Positions 1-9,298 are shown, counted from the stretch's first letter. The stretch: DNA of 36,689 nt from Cyclobacteriaceae bacterium (GCA_003565295.1 PXCO01000300.1:1-36689); one strand, 5' to 3'. Numbers and translations: made by a program. Notes: a model not told the origin generated them from the sequence alone.

Positions 1-275
1 CTAGTAACAATGGTAGTTCATTTTATGTAGAGGACGGGTCATATTTAAGGTTGCAGAACTTGACCATAGGATATACCATGCCTGAAAGCCTTCTCCAGCG
101 ATTTAAAATGGAGAGATTAAGGGTCTTTGCCTCTGCCAATAACCTTTGGACCGTAACAGGTTACTCCGGGCTTGACCCAATGGTCGGCGGCAATGCAGAT
201 ACCAATTTCGGCATTGATGTGGGTAATTACCCCTTGACCGTAGGTTATACTTTAGGAGTAAACCTTAGCTTCTAA
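1..275 (+). CDS. SusC/RagA-family TonB-linked outer-membrane protein, C-terminal end (5' truncated)
   Basis: The frame is open from base 3 of the window to TAA at 273-275, so only about 90 C-terminal residues are present. The tail has the typical SusC ending: an 'EDGSYLRLQNLTIGY' strand, a 'FASANNLWTVTGYSGLDP' strand and a final aromatic residue (…VNLSF) that marks the last beta-strand of an outer-membrane barrel. SusC proteins import oligosaccharides or peptides with TonB energy. The SusD partner starts 31 bases downstream, which confirms the pairing. The substrate cannot be read from this fragment. The first ATG in frame (51) is internal and is not the start. Confidence 0.93.
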   Translation, partial: SNNGSSFYVEDGSYLRLQNLTIGYTMPESLLQRFKMERLRVFASANNLWTVTGYSGLDPMVGGNADTNFGIDVGNYPLTVGYTLGVNLSF

Positions 276-306
276 ATTTTTCATGTAAATCAAAAATTCT
301 GAAAAA

Positions 307-2037
307 ATGAATAAAAGCATAAAAAATAGAATCACATTGCTGACCACATCTTTCTTGATGATGTTTGCAATTAGTTGTGATGATTTTCTGGAGATCCCCC
401 CCACAGGTCAGATTGGGGAGGCGCAATTACAGACCCTTGATGGGCTTAACGCGGCCCTATTGGCGGTATATTCCCAGGTAAACGGGAGAAACCAACGAAT
501 GGCCTCCCCATCAAACTGGGTTTGGGGGAGTATAAGAGGAGGAGATGCCAACAAGGGCACAGACCCCGGGGATTTCCAATCCATCAACCCCATACAGCGC
601 TATGAAAATGATGCGACCATTGACATCCTAAGGGAAAACTGGGCGGGTACCTATGAAGGGATTGCCAGAGCCAACTCGGTAATGAGGTTGCTGCAAGACA
701 GAAATGAAGATGTACCCGAAGCGGCTGCAACCCACATCGAGGCGCAAACCAGGTTTTTAAGAGCACATTTCTATTTCCAACTGACCCGAAACTTCAACCG
801 CGTACCCTACGTGGATGAAACGGTAGATTACCAGCTAGGACTGGAAGAGGTGGTTAATGATCAGGATATGTGGCCATTCATAGAGGCGGATTTCCAATTT
901 GCCGTAAACAACCTCCCCGACACACAGTCTGAGGTGGGAAGGGTAAACTCCTGGGCTGCAAAATCCTATCTAGCCAAAGTCTATCTGTATCAGAAAAAGT
1001 TTCAAGAGGCCAAAACCTTGTTTGACGATGTCATAGCAAACGGCGTCACCAGCAATGGCCTTAAATATGACCTGGTCCCTTATTATGAAGATATGTTCAG
1101 GGGAGCCAATAATAACCATGAGGAATCAATATGGGCTTACCAATCAGCTGCTAATACGGGTAGTGTAAACAATGCAAACCCTGAATTTGACTTGAACTTT
1201 CCCTATAATACCGGGCCGGAAGGACCAGGAAATTGTTGTGGCTTCTTCCAGCCGGCTTTTTCCTTTGTGAATTCCTTTAGAACACAAAATGGTCTACCCC
1301 TTCTTGATGGTTCCTTTAATGATGCTTCGAATGCGGTAAAGAATGATTTTGGTATTGATGCCGATCAGCCATTTACCACCGATGGTGGCCCATTAGACCC
1401 AAGGGTGGATCATACCACAGGAAGACGGGGCATCCCTTATTTGGACTGGCAGGATCACCCGGGAAATGCTTGGATAAGAAACCGCGCCAATGGGGGACCT
1501 TACAGCCCTAAAAAATACGTGTATACCAGAGAGGAACAAGGGGTGTACCAGGATAACAGTTCATGGACTCCCGGCTATACCGCCATCAACATCATGATCA
1601 TACGTTTTGCTGATGTTCTTCTTATGGCCGCTGAAACAGAAATTGAATTAGGTAATTTAGAACAGGCCAGACAATATACCAACAGGGTAAGGCAGAGAGC
1701 GATAAACTCCCCTCTTCTTAGGGCTGATGGAACTCCTGCTGCCAATTACCAAGTAGGGCTTTATGAAACTCCATGGGCTGACCCTGATCAGGCCAGAGCA
1801 GCTGTAAGGTTTGAGAGAAAACTAGAATTAGGCATGGAAGGACACAGGTTTTATGATTTAGTCCGCTGGGAAACCGACGTGGACGAGCTAAATAGATACC
1901 TTAGCTACGAAAGTCAATTTCTAGGTGCCGCATTGGGTGGGACAAGCTACACCACTCCCTACAGGGTCCTCCCCATTCCTCAGGATCAAATAGATTTAGT
2001 GGGTTCTGATATCCTCATCCAAAACCCAGGCTTTTAA
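307..2037 (+). CDS. RagB/SusD-family nutrient-uptake outer-membrane lipoprotein
   Basis: The 576-residue protein begins with a lipoprotein signal peptide; the lipobox ends at Cys24 (FAISC-DD), so it should be lipidated and surface exposed. The mature part has SusD hallmarks: an N-terminal 'DDFLEIPPTGQ' stretch, a TPR-like helical region with 'THIEAQTRFLRAHFYFQLTR', a 'RFADVLLMAAETEIELG' segment and a C-terminal 'RFERKLELGMEGHRFYDLVR' helix, ending in a 'RVLPIPQDQID…NPGF' tail. SusD proteins form the lid over the SusC porin and bind the glycan. The gene follows susC after 31 bases and is followed by a strong terminator, so it is the last gene of that operon. No glycosidase is in view, so the substrate is unknown. 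Confidence 0.96.
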   Translation: MNKSIKNRITLLTTSFLMMFAISCDDFLEIPPTGQIGEAQLQTLDGLNAALLAVYSQVNGRNQRMASPSNWVWGSIRGGDANKGTDPGDFQSINPIQRYENDATIDILRENWAGTYEGIARANSVMRLLQDRNEDVPEAAATHIEAQTRFLRAHFYFQLTRNFNRVPYVDETVDYQLGLEEVVNDQDMWPFIEADFQFAVNNLPDTQSEVGRVNSWAAKSYLAKVYLYQKKFQEAKTLFDDVIANGVTSNGLKYDLVPYYEDMFRGANNNHEESIWAYQSAANTGSVNNANPEFDLNFPYNTGPEGPGNCCGFFQPAFSFVNSFRTQNGLPLLDGSFNDASNAVKNDFGIDADQPFTTDGGPLDPRVDHTTGRRGIPYLDWQDHPGNAWIRNRANGGPYSPKKYVYTREEQGVYQDNSSWTPGYTAINIMIIRFADVLLMAAETEIELGNLEQARQYTNRVRQRAINSPLLRADGTPAANYQVGLYETPWADPDQARAAVRFERKLELGMEGHRFYDLVRWETDVDELNRYLSYESQFLGAALGGTSYTTPYRVLPIPQDQIDLVGSDILIQNPGF

Positions 2038-2053
2038 TTCTACAAAACCCTAC

Positions 2054-2093
2054 AAGAAAGGAGAAGGGAAATGCCTTCTCCTTTCTTTTTTTT
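2054..2093 (+). terminator. Rho-independent terminator after susD
   Basis: A 14-bp perfect stem (2054-2067 with 2074-2087, loop GAAATG) runs straight into a tract of T residues. It lies 16 bases after the susD stop and should end the SusCD transcript. The left arm is purine-rich and the right arm pyrimidine-rich. Confidence 0.9.
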
Positions 2094-2129
2094 CGTTGTT
2101 TCATTGTGTAAGCTTCTAAACCCAGGATC

Positions 2130-5100
2130 ATGAAGTTCAATCTATTCTACATCACAATGGTTTTATGGGGAATAAGCCTTTGTGCTTGTCATACCCCGGA
2201 AAAAGAAACGCTATTCCGTAAAATCCCCTCCTCCCACAGCAATGTTGATTTTAACAACTCCATAGTTGAAACAGATGCCTTCAATATCCTCACCGAAGAA
2301 TACATCTTCAATGGTGGAGGAGTAACGGTTGGCGATTTCAATGGGGATGGGCTACCCGATTTATTTTTTACTGGAAATCAAGTAGGCAACAAGTTATACC
2401 TTAATAAGGGGGGGATGAAATTCGAAGATATCACAGAAACCGCTGGGGTAAAAGCCGAAGACTACTGGAGTACAGGGACCACCCTTGTAGACATCAATGC
2501 AGACGGGCTGCCCGACATTTATGTTTGTGCTGCCATGCACCCTGAGAAAAGGAATAACCTGTTATTTGTGCACCAGGGACTGGATGAAAATGGTCACCCT
2601 GTTTTCGAAGAGCAGGCTGCCCTATACGGCATAGCTGAGGAGGGTAACAGTATGGCTGCGGTATTTTTTGATATGGACAATGATGGGGATCTGGACTTGT
2701 ACGTCCTAAATAACGAACAGAGCAATATACTCCCGGGAAATTACAGGTAGAAGATTACTGATGGCAGCGCTATTAATAATGACCAACTTTACCGAAACAA
2801 TGGTGACGGCACTTTTTCCAAAATCACGATTGAGGCAGGTATTACCTATGAAGGGTTTGGCCTGGGAATAGCCGTCTCAGATTTCAATCAGAGTGGATGG
2901 CAGGACATATTTGTTTGCAATGATTATTTGAGCAATGACCTTTTCTATATCAATAGAGGTAATGGCACATTTCAAAATGAAATTCCCTCTTTAATAAAGC
3001 ATCAAAGTATGTTTTCCATGGGTGCGGACGCTGCAGATATCAACAATGACGGCTTAGTGGACCTCATCACCCTGGATATGCTAGGTGAAACCAATTACCG
3101 AAAGAAAACCACCATCGGTGGAGAGTCCTATTCGCGATACATCAACAATGAGAAATGGGGATACGGATACCAGCATGTGAGAAATATGTTGCACCTCAAC
3201 AACGGTCCCGGTATCCCCTTCAGTGAAATAGGGATGATGGCGGGGGTACACCAAACCGATTGGAGCTGGTCTCCACTTTTTGTGGATGTGGACAATGACG
3301 GGTACAAAGACCTGCTTGTAACCAATGGCTTCCCAAGAGACATCACCGACAAAGACTTTGCAGATTACCGGGCGGATGTAGGGGCCGTGGCCACCGTTAA
3401 ACAATTGCTGGATTCCATTCCTATTGTGAAAATACCAAATTATGCTTTTAAAAATACCGGGAATTTAGTTTTTGAGGACGTGGGGGATAAATGGGGTTTA
3501 AATATCCCTTCATTTTCCAATGGTGCTGTTTTCGTGGATTTAGATGGCGACGGGGATCTTGACTATGTGGTCAACAACATCAATGACGAGGCCTTTATAT
3601 TTGAAAACACCTTAAATGAGTCCGAATCCCCACCTGATTTCCTGAGAATTAAACTTCAGGGACCACCCTCCAACCCCTATGGACAAGGGGCTAAAATCTC
3701 TTTAACCTTAAAAAATGGCGAGCAGCTATACCATGAACAGCACCTAGCCAGGGGCTATATGTCCTCCGTGGAACCGGTGGCTCATTTTGGGCTCTCTTCT
3801 GGTAATGAGGTCAGTGAAATCAACATCTTTTGGCCAGATGGCCAAATGAATAGCCTTACAAACCTCCAAAAAAATCAACTTATAAAGGTTAATTATAAGG
3901 ACGCCTTCGCCATAGATATTTCATCGGTTGGGCACCCCTTTTTATTCAAACCTGGCCAAAGGTATTTTGATGAGATTTCAGACGCTATAAACTTGATATA
4001 TACCCATAAGGAAGAGGATAAGATTGACTTTAACTTACAAAGGACAGTTCCTCATAAACATACCCAGTTTGGTCCAAGCATCGCCATATCCGACATCAAT
4101 GGAGATGGGTTGGATGATGTAGTCATAGGTTCCTCAGCCGGATACATTCCTGAACTATTTTTTCAACAGAAGGATGGCACTTTTACGGCATGCGAAGGAT
4201 GGTTTAAGGAAGAGGACACCAGGCTATATGAAGATATGGGTATGCTTGTTTTTGATGCCAATAACAATGGCCGCCAAGATCTTTACTTGGTAAGTGGAAG
4301 CAACGAGTTTAAGCCAGGTTCCACGGAATATCAGGACAGGTTGCTGTTGAACAGTGGTGATGGGGGATTTGAACTCAGTGAGGATGCCCTTCCTGAAATG
4401 TTGTCCAGTGGATCTACGGTAAGGGCCGCTGACTGGAATGGTGATGGGCTTATGGACCTATTCGTAGGTGGGAGAACTCCGGTGGGGAAGTATCCTTACC
4501 CTGAAAGAAGTTACCTACTGGTGAACAAGGGCGGGAAATTTGAGGATGTAACTGAAAGCCTAGCACCTGAGCTTGCTCGAATAGGAATGGTCACCGATGC
4601 CCTTTGGTCAGATACGAATGGGGACGGGAAAGCTGAGTTGATCCTCGTGGGGGAATACATGCCTATCACCATTTTTAAGTTTGACGGCACCAAATTTACA
4701 AAGCTTACCCGTCCAAATTTGGATAAAAAATTGGGCTGGTGGAATAGTATTGTGCCCGCAGATTTAAATGGAGATGGAAGAATGGATTACGTAGTGGGCA
4801 ATATGGGTTATAATAACCTATGGAATCCAAGCGAACAGCGGCCTGTAAAGGTAGTCGCTAAGGATTTTGACAACAATGGTTCCATAGACCCCATTGTATT
4901 TGCGCATTTCAAAAATAATCAAGGAGAATATGACCTTTTCCCCGTGCATTTTTGGAATGAATTATATGGACAGAGCACCCTTTTCAGGAAAAAATTTGAC
5001 AGTTACAAAGCCTATGCGAATGCCACTTACGATAATTTACTGACGGAGGAGGAAAAAGAGGGCGCCCTGGAACTTGAGGGGAATTTCGCGGCTTCCATTG

Positions 5101-5687
5101 TCATGATCAACCTGGGCAACGGAGAATTTGATATTAAGCCACTTCCCATTAGGGCTCAAATGGCACCCCTTTATGGGATCCAAGTGGCAGATGTCAATGA
5201 AGATGGGCATTTGGATATTTTGGTAACCGGAAATGATTATGGAAATGAAATTTTTGTAGGGAGGTTAGATGCCCAGGTAGGACTGGTTTTATTGGGCAAC
5301 GGTAAAGGTGACTTTTCGGAAATTCCACCTCACCAGGCTGGCTTTTTGGTGCCGGGAGATGCAAAGGCATTGGCTACCCTACGACTAACAGATGAGCGTC
5401 CGCTTTTTTTATCCACACAAAACCGGGGAAAACTACTGGGATTTTCAACCCGGCCAACTCCAAAAGGAAAAGTGATGGATATCCCCCAAACTGTACACAA
5501 ATTGGTTCTGGGACTTCCTAATGACCGAAACCAGGTAATCGAGGTACCCCTGGGGAGTGGGTTCCTTTCTCAATCTACACGAAAGGTGGAAATTCCGGAG
5601 GAGACCTTATCCATAAAAGCATACGGACATAACGGGAAAGAGATTAACCTGGAAGACCCTCTACAACTTGCCTCCTATAAACCCTGA
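2130..5687 (+). pseudogene. FG-GAP/VCBS-repeat and ASPIC/UnbV lipoprotein (CRTAC1-like), interrupted by one in-frame TAG
   Basis: One reading frame runs from ATG 2130 to TGA 5685-5687 (about 1185 codons), broken only by TAG at 2748-2750. On both sides of the stop the frame still encodes the same family: 'NNEQSNILPGNYR' before it and 'KITDGSAINNDQLYRNNGDG' after it. The N-terminus is a lipoprotein signal (lipobox L-C-A-C, Cys20). Many calcium-binding FG-GAP blades follow (DFNGDGLPDLFF, DINADGLPDIYV, DMDNDGDLDLYV, DINNDGLVDLIT, DLNGDGRMDYVV), with an ASPIC/UnbV domain near the middle (about residues 505-590: 'QGAKISLTLKNGEQ' to 'INIFWPDGQ'). Such proteins often accompany SusCD pairs and are exported surface proteins of unknown ligand. 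Without readthrough the product is a 206-residue stub. ATG 2928 could restart a 919-residue piece, but this lacks a signal peptide. Neighbouring genes use TAG as a normal stop, so recoding is unlikely. A sequencing error is possible. Confidence 0.75.
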
Positions 5688-6154
5688 CTTGGGACAGCAC
5701 AATAAGAAGGTGGTGGTGTTAACAATGGATTGGTGAAAAAATAAAGAGTCCGGATCTTGGAGTGTTACAAACCTCCGATATGACAGGATTTGAGCTGCCT
5801 CCAGATCGCAACCTTCCACTGTTAACCTGCTTCGAGGAAGCGAGGCCCCTTGCGGGGTGAGGCCTGGTTTTGAAAAGAGGCTTCACTCGGCATTTTAATC
5901 AACTTGTGAAGTTTGAACATGTCGCCGATCCGAACTCATTACAAATATACCATATTCAGGCCGTAATATTAAACGCAGACTTATAATATGCCGAATGAGG
6001 AGAAAATCTTTTTCTTTAAATTGGGATTGAAACTAGCATAATTGTTGTAAACTGCTTAACTACAAAGATGTCAAAGCACCCAACTCGGATTATGGAAAAT
6101 AATCAACTAATTCAAATTTCCATCAATCCCGTGGCTCAAATCGAGCAAGAATAT
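5688..6154. other. Gene-free stretch with degenerate inverted repeat and small hairpin
   Basis: No credible gene was found in either orientation. The stretch contains CCCC-TTGC-GGGG at 5846-5857, flanked by GGCC/GGCC. It also has an imperfect inverted repeat, 5881-5893 against 5988-6000 (11 of 13 positions complementary, core ATGCCGA), enclosing about 95 bases of AT-rich DNA. A 26-codon open frame (5780-5860) has no homology that I recognise. The arrangement resembles a decayed small repeat or mobile-element remnant, but no transposase or target duplication is visible. Confidence 0.4.
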
Positions 6155-6162
6155 TAATTTTG
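6155..6162 (+). promoter_or_regulatory. Bacteroidota-type -7 box upstream of the universal stress gene
   Basis: TAATTTTG matches the Bacteroidota sigma-ABfr -7 consensus TAnnTTTG exactly and lies 26 bases before the ATG at 6189. No clear TTTG -33 element is seen 19-21 bases further up, so the assignment rests on the -7 box and its position. Confidence 0.4.
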
Positions 6163-6188
6163 TTTCGCCTGATTATTTAATCCTTGCC

Positions 6189-7112
6189 ATGGAGCATATC
6201 AAAAAACTAATTGTCTGTTTGGATCAATCCCCCATGACCGAAACCCTGGTGAAGTTCGCCTCCTATATCGCCTTTACCCACCAGACAAAAAAAATCTATT
6301 TCATCAATGTGATTCGAAACCTGAATGTGCCAAAGGAAATCCTGGAAGAATTCCCCAATTTATTGGAAAGCATGATCGCCGAAAGGAAAAACCAGATGGA
6401 AAAGGCCGTCAAAAAACATTTTGTTCCTCAAGCCGATGTGTCCATTTCTTTTCTGGTGAAGGAAGGCCAGCTGGCAAAAAAAGTACTGAAACTAGCCCAC
6501 GAGAAATCAGCGGACATGATCATGATCGGGAGAAAAGTTTCCATTCCGGGTACAGGAGTAGCATCTCAACGGCTTGCAAGGCGTGCAAGTTGCTCCCTGA
6601 TGATCGTCCCGGAAGGGGCCAAACCCAAGATCAAAAAACTGCTCGTGCCCAGTGACTTCTCGGATTATTCCAGAGAGGCCATGAATGCAGCGGTCACCCT
6701 CTTGACCGCCACGGGAAAAAAGGGGGAGATCATTTGCCAAAATGTGTTCACGGTACCTTCTGGATACCATTTCACCGGTAAAAGTTATGAGGAATTTACT
6801 CAAATCATGCAATCGCACGCAGAAAACAACTTCAAAAAATTCATAAAAAAAATCGACACCAAAAACATCGCCATAAAGACCATCTATACCAAAGACGATG
6901 ATGATGACCCTGTGGAAGACATCTTAAAAAGCGCCAAAGAAAACGAGGTGGACGCAGTAGTGATCGGTGTTAAAGGAAGGACAGCTGCCACGGCCCTATT
7001 TATAGGCAGTATGGCCGAGCGGCTCATTCAACTTAATGACACCTACCCCATGCTGGTATCCCGGCCCAAAGGAAAGAATGCCGGAATATTGGAATACATA
7101 CTTGAAATATGA
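6189..7112 (+). CDS. Universal stress protein, tandem UspA domains
   Basis: The 307-residue cytoplasmic protein has two Usp folds, at about residues 1-145 and 150-300. The first opens with 'IKKLIVCLDQSPMTETLVKFA' and the second with 'IKKLLVPSDFSDYSREAMNAA'. The second domain has an intact ATP-binding signature G-2X-G-9X-G-S (Gly260, Gly263, Gly273-Ser274). In the first domain the equivalent is degenerate (GRKVSIPGTG), so probably only one nucleotide site is active. Tandem Usp proteins of this type are induced by starvation, oxygen or respiratory stress; the exact role here is unknown. The gene has its own -7 box, and the next gene, 85 bases on, has its own promoter, so it is probably monocistronic. 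Confidence 0.93.
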   Translation: MEHIKKLIVCLDQSPMTETLVKFASYIAFTHQTKKIYFINVIRNLNVPKEILEEFPNLLESMIAERKNQMEKAVKKHFVPQADVSISFLVKEGQLAKKVLKLAHEKSADMIMIGRKVSIPGTGVASQRLARRASCSLMIVPEGAKPKIKKLLVPSDFSDYSREAMNAAVTLLTATGKKGEIICQNVFTVPSGYHFTGKSYEEFTQIMQSHAENNFKKFIKKIDTKNIAIKTIYTKDDDDDPVEDILKSAKENEVDAVVIGVKGRTAATALFIGSMAERLIQLNDTYPMLVSRPKGKNAGILEYILEI

Positions 7113-7144
7113 CAAAATACATTATTCTGAGTTCAAAGCGATTT

Positions 7145-7175
7145 TTTGTTTGTTTTAAATAATTTTCTACCTTAG
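7145..7175 (+). promoter_or_regulatory. Bacteroidota-type promoter for the DUF4412 gene (and probably folA)
   Basis: TTTG at 7145-7148, a 19-base spacer and TACCTTAG at 7168-7175 fit the TTTG-N19-TAnnTTTG consensus with one mismatch in the -7 box. Transcription would start near 7182, leaving a leader of about 15 bases before ATG 7198. Confidence 0.5.
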
Positions 7176-7197
7176 TCCTGAAAAAATAAGCATAATC

Positions 7198-8157
7198 ATG
7201 AAAACAAGATTCTCAATTTTTGTACTGATTTTTATATTTTCTTTACCCTTGCTTTCCGAGGCACAGCTCCTAAGAAGATTAAGAAATGCGGCAGAGGAAG
7301 GGGTATCCAGAGCAGTGGAAAGACGGGTAGAAAGGGAAGTGGAAAGGGCCACCCAAAGACAATTGGAAAAGGCTTTTGGCAACCTCTATGGTGATTCAGA
7401 TGGAAATATGCGAGGCGGGGGAAGTTTTGACTTTAGTAAAATTCTATCTTCGGTTAATCTAAACGTGGAAACAGAGGAAGCCTATGCCTTCTCCGGTCAG
7501 GCCGAGATGGAAATCACAGGAACAGACGAAAAGGGCAAAACAGATACACCCATGCGCATCCGGTCATACCTTAGTGAAGACCCTCAGTTTTCCGCCATGG
7601 AATTTTTTGATGAGGAAAGCAAAAAAGAAAAGGAAAGGTCTATTATGATTTTTGATTTTAAGAATAATGCCACTATCATGCTGCTGGAGGCAGATGGGGA
7701 GAAATCCAGTATGGCCTTCGGGTTAGACTGGCAAAACATGATGGATCAATTCGAAGAAATGGATGAAGAGGAAGAAGGTGAACCAGTAGACCTTAGCGAT
7801 TTTTCCTTTGAAAAAACAGGAAACACCAAGACCATTCTTGGATATAGCTGCGAGGAATATGTGGCTAAAAGTGAGGGTTTCAAAGCCTCCTACTGGATAA
7901 GCAAGGATCCTATTTCCGGATTACAGTCCTTCTGGGGTAAAAACAGCCCTTTCATCACCCAAAAGATGAAAGCTGAGAATAAGACCTACTTCGAATCTCT
8001 GCCTGAGGGCAGCCTTATGGAAATGGAGTTCATCAGTGACGAAGACAATACCACCACAAACATCACTATGAAGTCCATAGATGAAAATGCCCCAGCGGTT
8101 TTTTCAATGCAGGAATACCCCAACATGATGTCTCAGGCAAAGGAGGAAGAAGAATAA
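7198..8157 (+). CDS. Secreted DUF4412-type protein
   Basis: This 319-residue protein has a cleavable signal peptide (about residues 1-23, ending '…LPLLSEAQ') and should enter the periplasm or outer-membrane space. A strongly charged helix follows, rich in Arg and Glu ('VERRVEREVERATQRQLEKAF', residues 40-60), probably a coiled coil. The rest resembles DUF4412: a beta-rich body with 'KTGNTKTILGYSCEEYVAKSE' and a lone tryptophan-rich strand (ASYWISKD). The motif 'GNTKTILGYSCEEY' is typical of Bacteroidota proteins that look like outer-membrane lipoprotein carriers. The molecular function is unknown. Acidic stretches (EEMDEEEEGE) lie before that motif. The gene follows a recognisable promoter and probably shares a transcript with folA, 37 bases downstream. 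Confidence 0.75.
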   Translation: MKTRFSIFVLIFIFSLPLLSEAQLLRRLRNAAEEGVSRAVERRVEREVERATQRQLEKAFGNLYGDSDGNMRGGGSFDFSKILSSVNLNVETEEAYAFSGQAEMEITGTDEKGKTDTPMRIRSYLSEDPQFSAMEFFDEESKKEKERSIMIFDFKNNATIMLLEADGEKSSMAFGLDWQNMMDQFEEMDEEEEGEPVDLSDFSFEKTGNTKTILGYSCEEYVAKSEGFKASYWISKDPISGLQSFWGKNSPFITQKMKAENKTYFESLPEGSLMEMEFISDEDNTTTNITMKSIDENAPAVFSMQEYPNMMSQAKEEEE

Positions 8158-8194
8158 ACACTAATTTCAATCACCGCAAAAACCAGCCATTTAA

Positions 8195-8695
8195 TTGAAA
8201 GTATCCATAGTAGTAGCAAGAGGGGAGAACAATGTGATCGGCAAAGAAAACGGGCTTCCCTGGCATTTGCCGTCTGATTTACGCCATTTTAAAAAAACCA
8301 CCTCCGGCCACCATGTGGTCATGGGAAGAAAAACCTTCGAATCCCTAGGAAAACCCTTACCGGGAAGAACACACATTGTGGTGACAAGGGATGAAGCCTA
8401 TCAGGTGCCCGAGGGTCACTACGTGGTAAACGAGCTAAAGGAGGGACTCAACATTGGGAAATCAAAGGGATTGGACAAACTATTCATATTAGGCGGTGCC
8501 GAAATATATAAATTAAGCCTTCCATTTGCTGACGAAATGGTGATCACCGAGGTAAAGGGCTCTCCAGAGGGGGACACCTATTTCCCGGAAGTGGATATGG
8601 AGAAATGGGAGGAGATAAGTAGGGAGCCTGTACCTAAAGATGACGCAAATAAATATGCTCATGATTTTGTGGTATATATTCGAAAGAAGCTATGA
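8195..8695 (+). CDS. folA: Dihydrofolate reductase (TTG start)
   Basis: This cytoplasmic enzyme reduces dihydrofolate to tetrahydrofolate with NADPH and so supports thymidylate, purine and formyl-Met synthesis. The 166-residue length fits bacterial FolA. Visible motifs are 'NNVIGKENGLPWHLPSDL', containing the Met20-type loop and the catalytic acid Asp28, 'HVVMGRKTFESLGKPLPGR' (NADPH and folate contacts) and 'LFILGGAEIYK'. The start must be TTG at 8195, because a TAA stop lies directly before it in frame and the family begins with just this short beta-strand. thyA, its usual neighbour, is not present; the gene follows the DUF4412 gene by 37 bases and is closed by the terminator at 8757. Confidence 0.97.
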   Translation: MKVSIVVARGENNVIGKENGLPWHLPSDLRHFKKTTSGHHVVMGRKTFESLGKPLPGRTHIVVTRDEAYQVPEGHYVVNELKEGLNIGKSKGLDKLFILGGAEIYKLSLPFADEMVITEVKGSPEGDTYFPEVDMEKWEEISREPVPKDDANKYAHDFVVYIRKKL

Positions 8696-8756
8696 TTTTG
8701 GGTCAGGTAGGTAAATGCCAATGGCACCAAGAACCTTTTGATTACTTTAAAAATTT

Positions 8757-8792
8757 AAAGCCACAGGGATTTCCATCCCTGTGGCTTTTTTT
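8757..8792. terminator. Strong bidirectional Rho-independent terminator
   Basis: A 14-bp perfect stem, 8757-8770 with 8775-8788 (AAAGCCACAGGGAT and complement), has loop TTCC and is followed by T residues. A-rich bases lie on the other side. It sits between the convergent ends of folA (+) and the DUF1328 gene (-) and can serve both. Confidence 0.93.
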
Positions 8793-8817
8793 GATGATAA
8801 CTTGGAGAGAAACGGCT

Positions 8818-8982
8818 CTAAAAGCCATTGACTGCTCCGATGATTAAGCCGATCACTAATAATACCAAAAAGATGTAGAACACTATTTTAGCGATGGACG
8901 CCAGTCCACTGGCAATTCCAGTGAAACCAAGTATGGCTGCGATAAATGCGATAATAAGTACGGTAATGACAAATGACAACAT
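8818..8982 (-). CDS. DUF1328 (YtjA-like) small membrane protein, 54 residues
   Basis: Reading the minus strand from ATG at 8982-8980 to TAG at 8820-8818 gives a 54-residue, almost wholly hydrophobic peptide. It begins MLSFVITVLIIAFIAA and carries the family core 'ILGFTGIASGLASIAKIVF', then a second hydrophobic helix ending '…IIGAVNGF'. This matches the DUF1328/YtjA family of two-helix inner-membrane peptides, which have no firmly known function and are often stress-linked. The gene converges on folA, with the shared terminator just beyond its stop. Its upstream region is unusually long and structured. Confidence 0.88.
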   Translation of the reverse strand: MLSFVITVLIIAFIAAILGFTGIASGLASIAKIVFYIFLVLLVIGLIIGAVNGF

Positions 8983-9016
8983 GATAAAATTGGTTTAGGT
9001 GTACGGTTTAAGAAAT

Positions 9017-9047
9017 AAAATCCCCCGCTTAATTTAGGGGGTATTTT
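9017..9047. repeat. Hairpin upstream of the DUF1328 gene
   Basis: The arms AAAATCCCCC and GGGGG(T)ATTTT surround the ten-base loop GCTTAATTTA, with a single bulged T. On the minus strand it lies 35 bases before the DUF1328 start. It could be a leader structure, or a terminator for transcripts arriving from the sensor gene. Confidence 0.5.
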
Positions 9048-9150
9048 ATGAAATGGAATTAAATGTGGATCACATGCAATTTATGTAACCTAAAATAAGT
9101 TTCATTTCGTAGGAATAATATCCAAAATGATGCCGAAGTAATAATAAACT

Positions 9151-9164
9151 GATAAAATTTTATC
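9151..9164. repeat. Perfect 14-bp palindrome
   Basis: GATAAAATTTTATC is an exact dyad about 170 bases upstream of the DUF1328 gene. Its size suits a dimeric regulator site, but no regulator gene is adjacent and chance occurrence in AT-rich DNA is possible. Confidence 0.35.
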
Positions 9165-9298
9165 GGAAACCCAAAATACACTGTTTTACACCACTGTCAA
9201 AGTGTTTAATAAAGGATGGACGAGGCGGAGATTTGGCTCAGCCCTGCATTTGTTCTGATTTGGATTCGGAAACTACTCCCTGACGGAATACAAAGGAA

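Noticed and set aside
2748-2750. TAG recoding (an amber-suppressing genetic code) as an explanation of the FG-GAP interruption
   Set aside because: The STAS gene, the DUF1328 gene and the gene at the right edge end with TAG at the expected family lengths, so TAG acts as stop in this genome.
5780-5860. 26-codon peptide beginning MTGFELPPDR
   Set aside because: Too short and without visible ribosome site; its codons overlap the GC-rich hairpin patch.
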